Assembly: GCA_009667805.1 (NCBI GenBank)
Contig: CM019069.1
Coordinates: 51,449,422 to 51,513,421, forward strand
Direction of reading: 5' to 3'
DNA length: 64,000 bases
Source: Leptobrachium leishanense
Taxonomy: Eukaryota; Chordata; Amphibia; Anura; Megophryidae
Of the stretch, positions 45,270 through 57,288 are shown piece by piece (positions within the stretch are counted from its first letter, which is position 1; the number at the start of each line of letters is the position of its first letter). The notes beneath the pieces are model-generated. The model was not told the origin of the DNA and did not search any database. It saw only the letters and a program-made list of their open reading frames with translations. Position numbers and translations under genes: made by a program.

Positions 45270-46925
45270 AGCTGGGGGCAATATATACCGATGTGAGCTG
45301 GGAGCAATACATACCCATGTGAGCTGGGGCAAATATTCCTATGTGAGATGGGGGCAATATATACTCATGTGAGCTGGGGCAAATATACCCATGTGAGCTG
45401 GGGGCAAATATACCCATGTGAGCTGGGGCAAATATACCCATTTGAGCTGGGGCAAATATATCCATGTGAGCTGGGGGCAAATATATCCATGTGAGCTGGG
45501 GCAAATATATCTATGTGAGCTGGGGGCAAATATATACTTATGTGAGCTGGGGCAAATATACCCATGTAAGCTGGGGCAAATATATCCATGTGAGCTGGGG
45601 GCAAATATACCCATGTGAGCTGGGGGAAAATATACCCATGTGAGCTGGGGGCAATATATATCCATGTGAGCTGGGGCAAATATACCCATGTGTGAGCTGG
45701 GGGCAAATATATACTTATGTGAGCTGGGGCAAATATACCCATGTAAGCTGGGGGCAAATATACCCATGTGAGCTGGGGGCAAATATACCCATGTGAGCTG
45801 GGGGCAAATATATCCATGTGAGCTGGGGAAAATATATCTGTGAGCTGGGGGCAATATATCAATATGAGCTGCGGGCAAATATACCCATGTGAGCTGGGGC
45901 AATATATATATCCATGTGAGCTGGGGGCCAATATATATCCATGTGAGCTGGGGGCAAATATACCCATGTGAGCTGTGGGCAAATATATCCATGTGTGCTG
46001 GGGCAAATATATCCATGTGAGCTGGGGGCAAATATATCCATGTGAGCTGGGGCAATATATATATCCATGTGAGCTGGGGGCAAATATATCCAGTGAGCTG
46101 GGGCAATATATCAATGTGAGCTGGGAGCCAATATATATATCCATGTGAGCTGGGGGCAATATATCAATATGAGCTGGGGGCATATATACCCATGTGAGCT
46201 GGGGGCATATATACCCATGTGAGCTGGGGCAAATATACCCATTTGAGCTGGGGCAAATATATCAATGTGAGCTGGGGGCAAATATATCCATGTGAGCTGG
46301 GGCAAATATACCCATGTGAGCTGGTGGGCAAATATACCCATGTGAGCTGGGGCAAATATACCCATTTGAGCTGGGGCAAATATATCCATGTGAGCTGGGG
46401 GCAAATATATCCATGTGAGCTGGGGCAATATATATATCCATGTGAGCTGGGGGCAAATATATCCAGTGAGCTGGGGCAATATCAATGTGATCTGGGAGCC
46501 AATATATATATCTATGTGAGCTGGGGGCAATATATCAATATGAGCTGCAGGCATATATACCCATGTGAGCTGGGGGCAATATATATATATATCCATGTGA
46601 GCTGGGGGCCAATATATACTCATGTGAGCTGGGGCAAATATACCCATATGAGCTGGTGGGCAAATATACCCATGTGAGCTGGTGGGCAAATATACCCATT
46701 TGAGCTGGGGCAAATATATCCATGTGATCTGGGGGCAATATATCAATATAAGCTGTGGGCAAATATACCCATGTGAGCTGGGGCAATATATATATCCATG
46801 TGAGCTGGGGCCAATATATATCCATGTGAGCTGGGGCAAATATACCCATGTGTGAGCTGGGGGCAAATATACCCATGTGAGCTGTGGGCAAATATACCCA
46901 TGTGTGCTGGGGCAAATATATCCAC
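45270..46925. repeat. 1.7-kb minisatellite, unit about 22-26 bp
   Basis: Roughly 70 imperfect units around GTGAGCTGGGGCAAATAT, with common variants GAGCTGGGGGCAA and ATATATATCC. The reverse complement, GCCCCAGCTCACATGG, is the unit that starts the minisatellite at 6771. Several frames on both strands stay open for up to 322 codons because of the repetition; they are not genes. Higher-order structure exists: blocks near 45430-45600 and 46225-46420 repeat the same succession of unit variants. Confidence 0.92.
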
Positions 46926-47940
46926 CTGTCACTGCAAACCCAACACCAGCTCTTGGCCAAAACTGGTAGAGTGCCCCCCCAAAACCTGTGTCTGGATCCG
47001 CCCCCAACTGAGAACAATGGGAAAAGTGAACCCTGCTCAAGAGCTTGCAATCTAAGACTGGTATATGATTATTGATCAAAAATAAAGTCTATTAAAGTTC
47101 ATGAACCTCCCATAAAGCTGAGTGCCCCAAAGGCTGCCCTGTACCTAGACACAGGCTGAAGAATCCCCCCACGCGCACTCACATTTTTCTTTTTCTCCTC
47201 CTTTCCATGTTCTATTCTGTCTCCCCTCTTCATATCTCAATAATTCCTCTTTTTTGTTGTAATTGTTCCGACGGCTCCGAGCCCAATTCCAACTGAGGCT
47301 CAAACAGGGAGACCCTAACGGGTAGAATCTGTGTGGGCAGATATCCATTACCGTCTCCCTGATATCGATGCTATTCCCACTATGGTATGTGTGTCTGGTC
47401 ATAGAATAATTCTGAGCCGCAGGTTAATACTTGCAGTGGCGCAAAGCACCGCTGCGAGTATCAGCTCCTGAAGTCCATAGGACTCCACAGAGCCCTGTGC
47501 GTCCCTACGCAAACTCGAATGTGTAGGGGCCGTGGGAACTATTGGTTTCCATTCTCACGCTGTTCGCGGCCAGAGGAAGTGTCTGTTCGCGCCACACTCT
47601 GCACAGCCGGATCACAGGTCAATATGGGATTTTTGGGGGTTAAATTAAGGTATTAAGTGATTTTGCAAAATCACTTAACACAAGGGTTTCAGAGTTAGTA
47701 GCAGTCACTGAATACCTTCTTGTTTAGAGGAGAACAGGGTAGGTTGTAATAGCTCATTCTCCTCTAGGGAAGCGCAAATTCACTTCTCCAAAACAAAGTA
47801 TAGGAGATGTGAATTGACTGTAAGCAATTGCAACAATCAAGGTACAAGCAGGGCTGTGATAGCTCAGGGCGATTTTAAGCTAATGTCTGGGTTGATTTTA
47901 ATCACCACTCCAGACATTAGCTTAACGTCCCGGTGAGAAT
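46926..47940. other. Mostly unassigned; hairpins near 47640-47935
   Basis: Several short hairpins are seen, for example AAGTGATTTTGCAAAATCACTT (47656-47677) and GCTAATGTCTGG with its mirror at 47878-47925. The sequence GATTCTCACCGGGACG (read on the minus strand near 47930) resembles a MITE end, but I found no matching left end. No gene. Confidence 0.4.
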
Positions 47941-49044
47941 CGGGCCCTCAGTTTTTTCCACAACACTATACTTTTCTGTGTTGTACCAGCAGATGGCATA
48001 CTGCGAACCCGCCTTATTAATGACTGATTTAACAGGTGCCATGTTGCCTTCTCATCTCTGTAACTGCTTTGCATATTCTTCTGTGTGTTGATTGATCCAT
48101 CCTCTGGCAAATTGGACGTTGTGCTACATTTATGTCTTGATGCTACAAAATTCAAAGTAAAGAATTCTTAAAAAAGTTAAATTGTTATGGCTATTTTCTA
48201 GAAAAAGTGAAAAAATAGTCCCACACAGTACATTAACTTTTGGCAGTAACTGGATCGATTGCCCCCAGTCCCATATAGCTGCATACTCACAAATTATGTA
48301 TAGGTGTTTGGTGCTCTTACACCACAGCCACTTCCCCTTTTCATTGGCTATTACCTGCTCAGTTTGCTAAGCTTGACGCTGGTGTGTCCCATCACTGCTA
48401 CCCCATCTAAGTCGCACCCCCATACTGACTGCCACCATTCTCTTTCCATACCTTTTTAACCTAGGTACTCCTATATTTTCTTTTTTTCCGTGACATCCTG
48501 TGCTTTATATTTTATTCTTTGTGTTTACAAATGACACATGACTTACATCACTAAGAATGTCTCCTACAGATAAACCAATGTTTCCAGTAATGTCGAATGA
48601 AAGCACAGAACCTGAAAGAAAATGATATCTACCATGAAATCTAAAATATATAAACAGGCTCTGCCTGTCCAAAAGGACAGGGGAACCCACATATAGCTAA
48701 CAAATCATCCAATAAAGACAGTTTATTTATTTTCTTATGTGCTTTACCAGAAAGATGTAATGGCAATATCCTTTATTTTGAAACGCTCCTTTAACATGTA
48801 CAAATACTATGCTGTACATGTAACATGAGATCTATACAGTGCAACAATAAGGATTGCAGCTGCTTCATGATTGATGATGGACGGGGGCAGATGTTTACAG
48901 TGTTTTTAGGTTGGTGGTGTATTGGGGAGTTATGTTGTGCAATAGTGTTTGACCACTCCTAATACTTGTAGTGAAGGATGGGAAGTGAAGCAGTGTAAGT
49001 CATGGCAAGTCGCTTGGAAGGGTAAAACAACCTGAGTGAAACAT
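47941..49044. other. About 1.1 kb without assignable features
   Basis: No exon, RNA gene or transposon ends recognised. Confidence 0.5.
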
Positions 49045-49800
49045 TAGGGGTTATTCAAAGAGAGTCGAATTTGCCACCGAATTGCACCGAACGGTGAATT
49101 TTCCCGTACAGTGCAATATCATGGCAATTCAGAAAGCTGACAATTCATTAAATATTGGCGAATTGCCAGCGAAATACGGTGCAATTTAGCAGCAGTGAAA
49201 ATCCTTATGGAAAAGTAATGGTTAATCTATTCAGAGAACGCCGAACAGCCCCAAAAAGATATGTCCAGATTTTCGGTATTTTCATTCGACATGTGTAAAC
49301 TGGAGAATCCCATAGGTTATAATGTAAAAAGAATTCACTTATTTATTAATTATATTAATAAAAATACATTTTGCTGCAAATGACAAGAATAGAGGGTTGA
49401 ATATAATTTTTCTGAAATTTTGGACATTTTTGAATTTTTTCCAGCAAATTTTTGATGCCGATTTTTTTTTTTTTTTAATGGAGTTTTTCTTTTTATTCTG
49501 TAACATACCTTTTTAATGTTATTCACAGGACCTTATTTATTATTTCCAGGCATTTTCATGCATTATTTCAGTTTAAAACGCCTTTTTAAAACAAATGAGT
49601 TTTTTTATACCTGTTTGGCAGCTGATGGTCTTTTTTGACGGCGTTCGGCAGTTTATCTGCCGCATTCGGGGGGTTTATCAGCAGACCCATTCAGCGCACT
49701 TCGGGGACCCTGCGGTGAATGCTGAATCCACCGCAGGGTCGGCAAATTGAACTCGCCAAAGGGCGCCGAACAATAGAGCACCAAAATTTCAACGTAATTA
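49045..49800. mobile_element. MITE of the TAGGGGTTATTCAAAG family, right tip lost
   Basis: Starts TAGGGGTTATTCAAAGAGAG. The interior matches, inverted, both halves of the nested element 21246-24182. Ends near AGCACCAAAATTTCAACG without a TIR. Confidence 0.7.
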
Positions 49801-49938
49801 TGTATGTGCATCCTGAGAAGTGGTTATGAACCAGGCAAAAAAGTTAAAGAATGTCGTAATTACACTAAGAGCTAGCTTAGATCTTTTAACATATCATCAA
49901 TGTCCTCCTACTGGACAATGCAGTAACTTGACGACTTA

Positions 49939-50384
49939 GGCTAGGGTCAGACGAACACATTTTTCACGTCTACTTTCAAAAAGTGCGTCCATGCGTCCGG
50001 ACGCACTTTTTCACGGAAGACGCGATAGCGGTCATACGGTGCGCCATTACAGCCGTGATTTTTGACGGAGCTAGAAAAAAAAGAGAAATCTGAGTAACCA
50101 AAGTTTGCGTCTCTGGACGTGATGTTGGCCGGACATTAGCAGCATCTGACGTCTCCTAATCACACACACACGCCGCTATGCCGACGCAGCACACTCTGTG
50201 CGTCAGTACTAGCGGTTCGACATTCTCGAAAAAATGCGTTTGTTTGCCGCTTGCGTTGCACGGCCGAACTTTCGTGCGGCCGCACTTCGTATATTGGCCG
50301 TCATTGGACGTCATTTACTGCTACTACGGCCGTAATAAAGTGCGGCTGAATGCACGTTCGCTCTGCGTTCGTCTGACCCCAGCC
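49939..50384. mobile_element. TTAA-type MITE, subfamily B (copy 3)
   Basis: GGCTAGGGTCAGACGAACAC at the left, TCGTCTGACCCCAGCC at the right. Flanks CTTA and TAAT are decayed. Same orientation as 3330-3761. Confidence 0.82.
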
Positions 50385-51085
50385 TAATACAAAGCTTTAC
50401 ATTCGCAGAGATTTGTAGCACAGACACATGTGACACCTTATCACGTTCCATAGCTATATCTGTAAACATCTGGTGCATGATCTGTTGGCTTTGGTGATGC
50501 AAACAAGATTTGTTCAGTAGAGAGCGTAAAGTTTGCCTAAATATTTGGTTGTTAGTCGTCGAATACATGAGTCAAATTGCGATCATGACCTGCCAAGACA
50601 TTTAAAGAACTGACAGTGGTCAAGTAACAGCTTGACCTCATTTCTATACTTGGTTGGGGATTAATTACATAACTGTTTCTTTTTAGTGATGTTACTTGCA
50701 ACTGTTATGTCAGCGTTTGAGGGAAGCCGGGGTTTTTTGGTGATCCATCTGTCAACCTTTAAGACATGATCCTGTAACACAACCTCAAGCTGTGATCATT
50801 TTTGTTTTTTTGCACAGATCGGGGTGTTATATGAACACATGTGCACAGCTGAAACTTTTGAAACGGTGGGGAGATTTGCTAATACTACTAAAGAGGCTTG
50901 GAATTAACCCTTCTGGGTACTCCACGTCTATTTCTAAGTGACCAAAACCTGAGGGGCTGCACTCACTTAGTAATAATAATAATTATAAAATGTATGTTTA
51001 TTATCACCGTGTATATAGCCCCAACAGTTTCTGAAGAGCTTTGCAATAACCAATGGGAATGAGACAAAATTAAAACAAACATACA
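50385..51085. other. Unassigned, with an L2/SINE-tail remnant at about 50993-51070
   Basis: TATATAGCCCCAACAGTTTC followed by GAGACAAAATTAAAACAAAC resembles the remnant at 45076. Nothing else recognised. Confidence 0.4.
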
Positions 51086-51267
51086 CAGGGTTATTCAGAG
51101 AAAGGTGGAACTCTGGAGAACTTTTGGAGAAGTGAAAATTCTAGGTGAAAATAGCTGATTTGGAAAGTGAGATAAATGGGAGAATTTTTTTGGTTTGGCT
51201 ATTTTGACCTAGAATTTTCACTTCTCCAAAGGTTCTCCAGAGTTTCCCCTTTCTCAGAATAACCCTA
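51086..51267. mobile_element. Foldback MITE, 182 bp (CAGGGTTATTCAGAGAAAGGTG)
   Basis: Same family and size as 37659-37839. Right end TTTCTCAGAATAACCCTA. Interior GGCTATTTTGACCTAGAATTTTC hairpin. Confidence 0.85.
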
Positions 51268-51448
51268 TTAGACTCAGAAACAAGATGTGTAGAGGGTGTT
51301 TTTGAGTGACCAGTGGGTACGACAAACAAAATATAGAAAATTCAGAGCCCACCGATACAATATAAGCAAAAGATGTTAAAAACACCTAACTTGGTGTAAC
51401 AAATGATGAAGATTTAGTTACAAAATGTGATCACAGATTTATTTATCT

Positions 51449-51508
51449 GTAAAGTATTTTACCAGGAAGGATACATTGAGATTTCTCTCATTTTCAAGTA
51501 TGTCCATA
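51449..51508 (-). mobile_element. L2-like LINE 3'-UTR scrap
   Basis: AAAGTATTTTACCAGGAAGG to CAAGTATGTCC, as at the start of 43435-43890. Only about 60 bp survive. Confidence 0.65.
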
Positions 51509-52159
51509 TTGCAATAGCCTGCTACAGTGCCAATGTACCCCATCGTCGGCAGGTCCTACTCTATGCCAACCTAAAGTCTGCTCTTTTGCAATATACCCAC
51601 TTACTTGGAACATGCATCCCATTGGGGCTTCTGGCAGATCAATAGAACCTGCAACAAGACACGTGTGACAGGGAGGCGTGCAAAGCCAAAGAGGGATGGA
51701 CAATATCATGGAACCAGATTCCTTATTTGTTTTCCACCTATGTTTTTACTTAAAATGGATTAGTCCACTCTCCCTGTCTAACTCACATTGTTTGGTCCAG
51801 CCTCATCTCCTGCTTCTGCAAGCTGCCAATCCCCCAGTCTACCATAGAGGCATGTGAGTAAAGATCCTGTTCTGTACTGGGTGATTGCATCCTGATTTTA
51901 CCTCCCACCCCCATGCCAGAGCACACCAAGAAAAGTCCTCTCTTCCCACAATGCACCTTTTATTTGCTGTTACTTTCCCAATAAAGTGAAGAAAATACAA
52001 AGGACTTTGTGGGCTTTCAAAAGCGGATGAGTTAAGCTATCTGACTTCAATCATATCCTGCATGTGACATTCACTTCTTGCATATGACCCTGGGATTCCA
52101 GAATAGACAAAGACGTCGGCTAATCAGGGTCGTCCACTGGAAGCGTCTGTGGTTGGCCC
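51509..52159. other. Stretch without assignable features
   Basis: No gene or transposon ends recognised. Confidence 0.5.
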
Positions 52160-52680
52160 AGGTTAGCCAATGGACAGGCCACCAAACAAAAAAAAAAAGC
52201 AAAACCCTGTTGTGGGGGAAATAAAACCCACTGGGCAGAGAGTAAAACCCTGTCCTTGGTGCTGAAATGGGGTTTCAGCACCAAGGACAGTCCTGTCCAG
52301 CGCAGCCAAAGCTGAAAAAATAAAAACCTCGTCGAAGGCTGAAGGGGGATTAACCCCTGTCCCTGGTGCTGAAATAGATTTCAGCACCAAGGACAGCAAC
52401 GCAGAAGGCAGCATGACTGAAGAAGAAATACTGCGTTTGACGAGGGGAAAAAAGCCTCGTCTTTTTTTTATAAAAAAAAGTGGGAACCCAAAATTTTGCC
52501 TAAAAAAATCCAGAAAAATACCTAGAAAAAACAATAACTAAAAATCCTCTTTTGCTGTGGATGAAAAGAATAAACAGGTGAATAAAAACGAAAATATAAT
52601 TTTACATTGATATCCTATGGGCTGTCGAACTGAATCACTTCTCTATGGGCATATTTCCCTGTGGTTTAACTATACAATTC
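52160..52680. mobile_element. Probable MITE remnant with two nested hairpins
   Basis: The block TGCTGTGGATGAAAAGAATA...CTTCTCTATGGGCATATTTCCC matches the interior of the 21246-24182 and 49045-49800 family. The left part contains the hairpins TCCTTGGTGCTGAAA/TTTCAGCACCAAGGA (about 52252-52290) and a second version near 52362-52400. Ends not identified. Confidence 0.5.
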
Positions 52681-52948
52681 ATCTTTTTCTTGTAAATGGT
52701 ACCAGATCGTGCCTGCATCGTCCGATAAATCCAGTTGAGATTGGAAAGATCGCCAGTCTGTTGTAGTCGCAAAAAATCTGAAGTCGCACGATGGTGGTCG
52801 GATGCAGTGCAAGATGGCTGATACACATCCATGTTGTGGGATTGGTCGGACGACAACAGACGATATCGGATGATCTCACTATCGCACGAATATGGACCTC
52901 GAGGTCGCCCAGCTGTATACTCAGTTTTAACAATCTTTTAGTAGTCGG

Positions 52949-53350
52949 TAGGGATATGCGTTTCGGGTTTCGGAATCTCGGAATTTTCACTAAATTTCCC
53001 GATTCGTGTCTTCGGATTCGACCGATTTTCCGAATCGGATCGGACCCGAAAACCGACAGATCCGAAAAGGTTTCCGAGCCGAAACGAAAAATTTTTGGAG
53101 TTTTCGAATGGACTTGAAATGTGTCAATTCTAAATTTATTTTTGCTCTATTCATGATTTCGGTTCCATTCGTGATTTCGGTTCCATTTCGGTAATTCTGG
53201 ACATTGTATATTTAACTATTATCGGTTATATCGCTGATTCTGTAAATTTTGTATTTGTAAATGCGTATCACTTGTTTCTTGTTTCCAATGATCCGATAAT
53301 TCTGTCGATACGATAATTCCTTGGTAATCGGGTCGGATCCGATTCGTCCG
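52949..53350 (+). repeat. Left long inverted end of the 4,974-bp element
   Basis: About 400 bp with repeated TTCGGATTCG, CCGAATCGGATCGG and TTTCGGTTCCATTCG words. Mirrored at about 57530-57922. Such dense subterminal repeats usually bind the mobilising proteins. Confidence 0.7.
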
Positions 53351-53457
53351 CGGGTCGCGCATGCCATGCGCGCGCGTGCGGATGTCATAACTTTATTGAG
53401 CCAGTTTTGACAACTTTTTTGACAGGCCAAAAAAATTGAAATTATTTATAATTTAAC

Positions 53458-55895
53458 ATGGCTGAAAGACAAGACAGAGAGTCCCATTCGGACACCTCCT
53501 CATCTGCTTCCACCCCAGAGACACCACCCAGGAAGAAGCGGGCCAGCAACATGGCATTTGAGGAGATGTTGGAGCTGGTCCGCATCTTTGATAAAAAAGA
53601 TTATGACTGCCGTAAGGGCCCTTACGGCAGGAAGAATAACACCCGCAAGGACCGTATCTTTGACAAGCTCCGAACCTCCATCCTGGAGTTGTTCGGGAAA
53701 GACCGGACGAAGGATGAGCTTCGAAAACGCTGGTCCGATCTGAAGGCACGCGAGCAGGAGCAGCTGAGGCACATCCGTCGCGTCATAGCCAAACGTAAGT
53801 GTCATGTTCTATTGTAAAGCGCTGCGCAGACTGTTGGCGGCGCTATATAAATCCTGTATAATAATAATAATGTGCTTGCATGTGCTAATGTGCACAGAAA
53901 TACGTTAATTAAGGCTGGGGTCAGACTAACGCACTTTTAACGTGCGTTCTGGCGCACTTAATTACGGCCGCACTAGCAGCAAATGACGGGCAATGACGGC
54001 CAATATACGAAGTACGGTCGCACGAAAGTCCGGCCGCGCAACGCAAGTGGAAAATGAACGCATTTTTTTTCGAGAACGCAGAACCGCTAGTACGGACGTA
54101 CAGAGTGCGCTGCGTCCGCTAGCGGTGTGTGTGTGTGATTAGGAGACGTCAGACGCTGCTCATGTCCGGCCAACATAACGTCCAGACGCAAAATGTTTCC
54201 TGGTTTGGATCCGTAAAAAACACGCACGAAAATGCGCATCGTATGACCGTTTTCGCGAATTCCGTGAAAAAATCCGTCAATGCGTTCAGACGCACTTTTT
54301 TACGTTCGCGTGTAAAAATGCTTTCGTTTGACCCTAGCCTTAACTAGTCCTTTTTTCATGCAATGTGATTGTGTATAGCTTTGCGTTTTCACGACTCGTC
54401 TTACATGCATTTTTGCCATAGCTCTTCTTTTTTGGGATTTTACGTATTCGTGAAAATTGTGATATTTGATGTATGTAGATGAAGTTACAATGCTGGATTT
54501 CTTTTGGCACTGTGTGTACTGTAGTGTGCTGGGGGGGGTTGTTGTGATTGAGTGATGCATACGAGATGACCCACAGCTTGCCCAATATTGGCTCCCACCT
54601 GCGCATCAACAAAAATCTCTGCATCTCTGCTAAGTGGTAGGATGGGACATGTAGTTCTTCTGAAAGTGCATCCAAACAGAGCCGCGTTCAATACATCCTA
54701 AGCAGCTGCTGAATTGATGCAGCGCAGCAATTCAGTTTGCTACAGCAGTGTCATTGAACGCTTTAGATGCAAATTTCAAAACAAAATGGCGGATTTCTGT
54801 TGTTTCTGCTATATCCACAGTTTTATTAGCAGAAACTGAAAGTGAAACTGAGGCTGAGGCCATCTATAAAATAACTAAAAGCAGTCAGCACAATGCGTTT
54901 TGTATGCACACAACACAAATAATAGTTTTTAGTGAATAAACGTAATGTTTACTTCTGAAAAAAATATATAATTGAACGGTAATATATGTCTATGTGCAGG
55001 GGAAATAAATAAATAAATATTTTGTGACTAGAACTATGAGATGGGAGTAGTGGTGGGTCAAGCTGGTAGTGCTAGTGGGTAGTGGAGGGGTGTCGCAATA
55101 CTTTCGGCAATATATTGTATAGATATACTATTTTTTCCAGTCTGCATTATTTACGTGTTATTTTTTTGGATTTGGCAGAAGACAGGAAGGCAAAGGCAGC
55201 ATCTGCCCCGGCGGGCACCAGTGCCCCAGTGGAGGAGGAGGAGGGGGAGCCACGGGCGACCACCAGCGCTGGTATATACTGTTTTATTTTGCAACGACTT
55301 TTGGTCAAAAACAGAAACATTTTTTGTTTACTGTATTTTCATTTAATTTTTTTATGTATAGCACAAGAGGAGCAGGAGGAGGAAGAGGAGGAGCCGGAGG
55401 AGGAAGAGGAGGAGCAGGGCGATGGAGAGAGGGAGCCGGAGCCGCAGCAGGAGGCCGCGAGTCCAGGTTTTTTTTTTACTGTTGTATTTTGCATCAACTT
55501 TTGTTAAAAAATAAATCAGTTTTGTTGTTTACTGTATTTTTTATTTCTTTAATTTCTTAGATATAGCACCGGATGAGATGCTGACGGTGGTGGTGGAGGA
55601 GGAGGAGTCGGAGGAGGAGTCGGAGCTTCAGGAGGCCGCCAGCACTGGTATATACTACTGTTATATTTTTTCAAGACTTTCAGTCAAAAATAGAAACCTG
55701 TAAAAAAGTATTTTCCTTCTTTCATTTATTGGATATATAGAAGGAGAAGCCAGACCGGACACTGACAGGTCCAGCGTCAGGATGGCGATCGGCGAGCTAC
55801 GCCTGGCTGGCGCAAACTGCGATGCCATCCAGGAGTTGCTGCAGGAGTTCAGGCAGCATATTAATAACGCCATTGACATCCTGGAGCGGCAGTAG
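53458..55895 (+). CDS. Myb/SANT-like DNA-binding protein, five exons, 258 residues (transposon-borne)
   Basis: Inferred exons: 53458-53794, 55179-55271, 55362-55466, 55561-55647, 55741-55895. Donors include a canonical GTAAGT (intron 1), then GTATAT, GTTTTT and GTATAT; all acceptors are AG. Every intron is phase 1 and the joined frame (777 nt) is open to TAG. Residues 23-28 (PPRKKR) are a likely nuclear signal. About 31-105 form a Myb/SANT-like trihelix domain with FEEMLELVRIF and the signature RKRWSDLK (89-96), as in PIF/Harbinger accessory proteins and MSANTD/TSNARE1-type proteins. 125-205 is very acidic (runs of E). About 220-257 is an amphipathic, leucine-rich helix likely to pair subunits. 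AATAAA signals lie at 55973 and 56033. Expected role: nuclear DNA-binding partner of a transposase. The homology is inferred by eye. Confidence 0.75.
53909..54343. mobile_element. TTAA-target MITE, subfamily B (copy 4), in intron 1
   Basis: TTAA at 53909-53912 and 54340-54343, ends GGCTGGGGTCAGACTAACGC and TTGACCCTAGCC. Opposite orientation to 3330-3761. Being intronic, it leaves the reading frame of the Myb-like gene untouched. Confidence 0.87.
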
Positions 55896-55972
55896 AGACC
55901 AGCCTCCTCCTCCCCTATGAGTATGTTTGTGCCCCTGTTGGGCAGTTTGCCAATGCCATGTGGCATGTTGTA

Positions 55973-56038
55973 AATAAATTTTATATTTTTTCTATATTTT
56001 TTCCTGTTTGTGTGCGTTGCTTTTCCTTACTTAATAAA
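55973..56038 (+). terminator. Polyadenylation signals of the Myb-like gene
   Basis: AATAAA at 55973-55978 and 56033-56038, 78 and 138 nt after the TAG stop. Either could define the transcript end. Confidence 0.5.
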
Positions 56039-56429
56039 TTAATATGTATTGCTTGGTTTCTTTTCCACACTGTTAACATTATATGTACATAAATGTATTG
56101 ACATTTCTATGGACCCTTTGTCATAAATTTGTCAACATATTTGTGGCCATGAATGTGACTGTGCACATTCTACACTTCCTGCCTGGCCAAAAAATGTCAC
56201 ACACTAACACAACCTTGTTGTGCTGCCTTAAGATTTGATTACCGACGTGGCCTGCTTTTGTTAAGCTTAGGCGATGTCACAACAACACAGATTTTTGTCC
56301 ACAGTCACATTCATTGTATAACCAAGAATTTATCAAAAAATATTGATGGCAGCACAGCGTGAAGTCTTCTCCGACACAACCCAACGATCCTCAGTGCGGC
56401 TCAGGTCTAGTTTATTTGTCCCTATTTGC

Positions 56430-57288
56430 AGCTTCACGCAACACCTCCTCCCAGCTATGAGCTCTCTCTCTCCCACCGCTGCCCGCTAAGACGCTGCCCG
56501 CCAACATGGTCACGTCTTTGCAGGAAGACAACAGCGTGGGGGAACGACAGCTGCCGACAGTCCCAAGACCTCGTCACAATGACGTCAGTTCTGGAGTTAA
56601 CCCTAACTGCGACCAATGGTAGAGATAGGGGTTCATTGGAACCCCCTATCTCCCGATCCGCGGCAGCTATCGGTTAATGTTTGGTATCTTTGGATTGACC
56701 AGAGCATGGCCTTTCCAACAATACCAAACATGACAATGTTAAAAATTATAAAAAATTAAAATATAAAAAAAAATAAACAGGTTTTTTGTTTTGTTTTGTT
56801 AATGCAACAATATTGTTCCCATTTCAATTATAATGTGAACAATGATGCTGCACTAAAGATTTTTGTATGGGGTGCGTTTGTTACAAATAGTGTAATTTTC
56901 ACCCAAAAAAATAAGTCCCCATTTCAATTTTTTTTAACAAACGCAACTCATAAAATATAACCGCAAACACTCGCATGTTAAAATGTGGAAAAAAACACTT
57001 TACACTTTGTAAAACAAACATTGAAAATTCTAATTTTATTGCATTTTTTGTTATAATATACAGACAGGACATGACGCATACATATGATAATAATATATTA
57101 TGAATCATCTGCCGAGTCTGCCGGAAAGAACGATATATAACATGTCTGAGTCATATTATAAAAGAAGGCTTCAAAACGCGTTTAAACAAGAGGAGCGAAA
57201 CTGTTAAAAATTAGCTCAGCAGCAGACCGCAGTGCCGCACACAGGCGTGAAGGGAAGCTGCGAAATGCCTCAGCAGCAAAAGGGTTAA
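56430..57288. mobile_element. TTAA element nested in the 4,974-bp hAT-type element
   Basis: The right end CAGCAGCAAAAGGGTTAA (TTAA 57285-57288) and interior blocks (GGTTCATTGGAACCCCCTATCTCC, CAATATTGTTCCCATTTCAATT, TTATAATATACAG) match 28264-30653. The left boundary is uncertain: TTAACCCTAACTGC at 56597 is a candidate, but homology near GACGTCAG (56580) suggests a start further left. It shows the uninterrupted target of the palindrome at 29429. Confidence 0.65.

Noticed and set aside
45270..46925. CRISPR-like array
   Set aside because: Units are contiguous with no unique spacers, and the genome is eukaryotic. It is a minisatellite.
45148..47079. Frames up to 322 codons in the 1.7-kb minisatellite
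   Set aside because: Same cause: tandem repetition with few stop codons. Unit lengths vary so frames drift, and no frame is preferred.
52163..52534. 123-codon minus-strand frame
   Set aside because: Lies across hairpin repeats of a MITE remnant; the hydrophobic Phe-rich peptide comes from A-rich runs.
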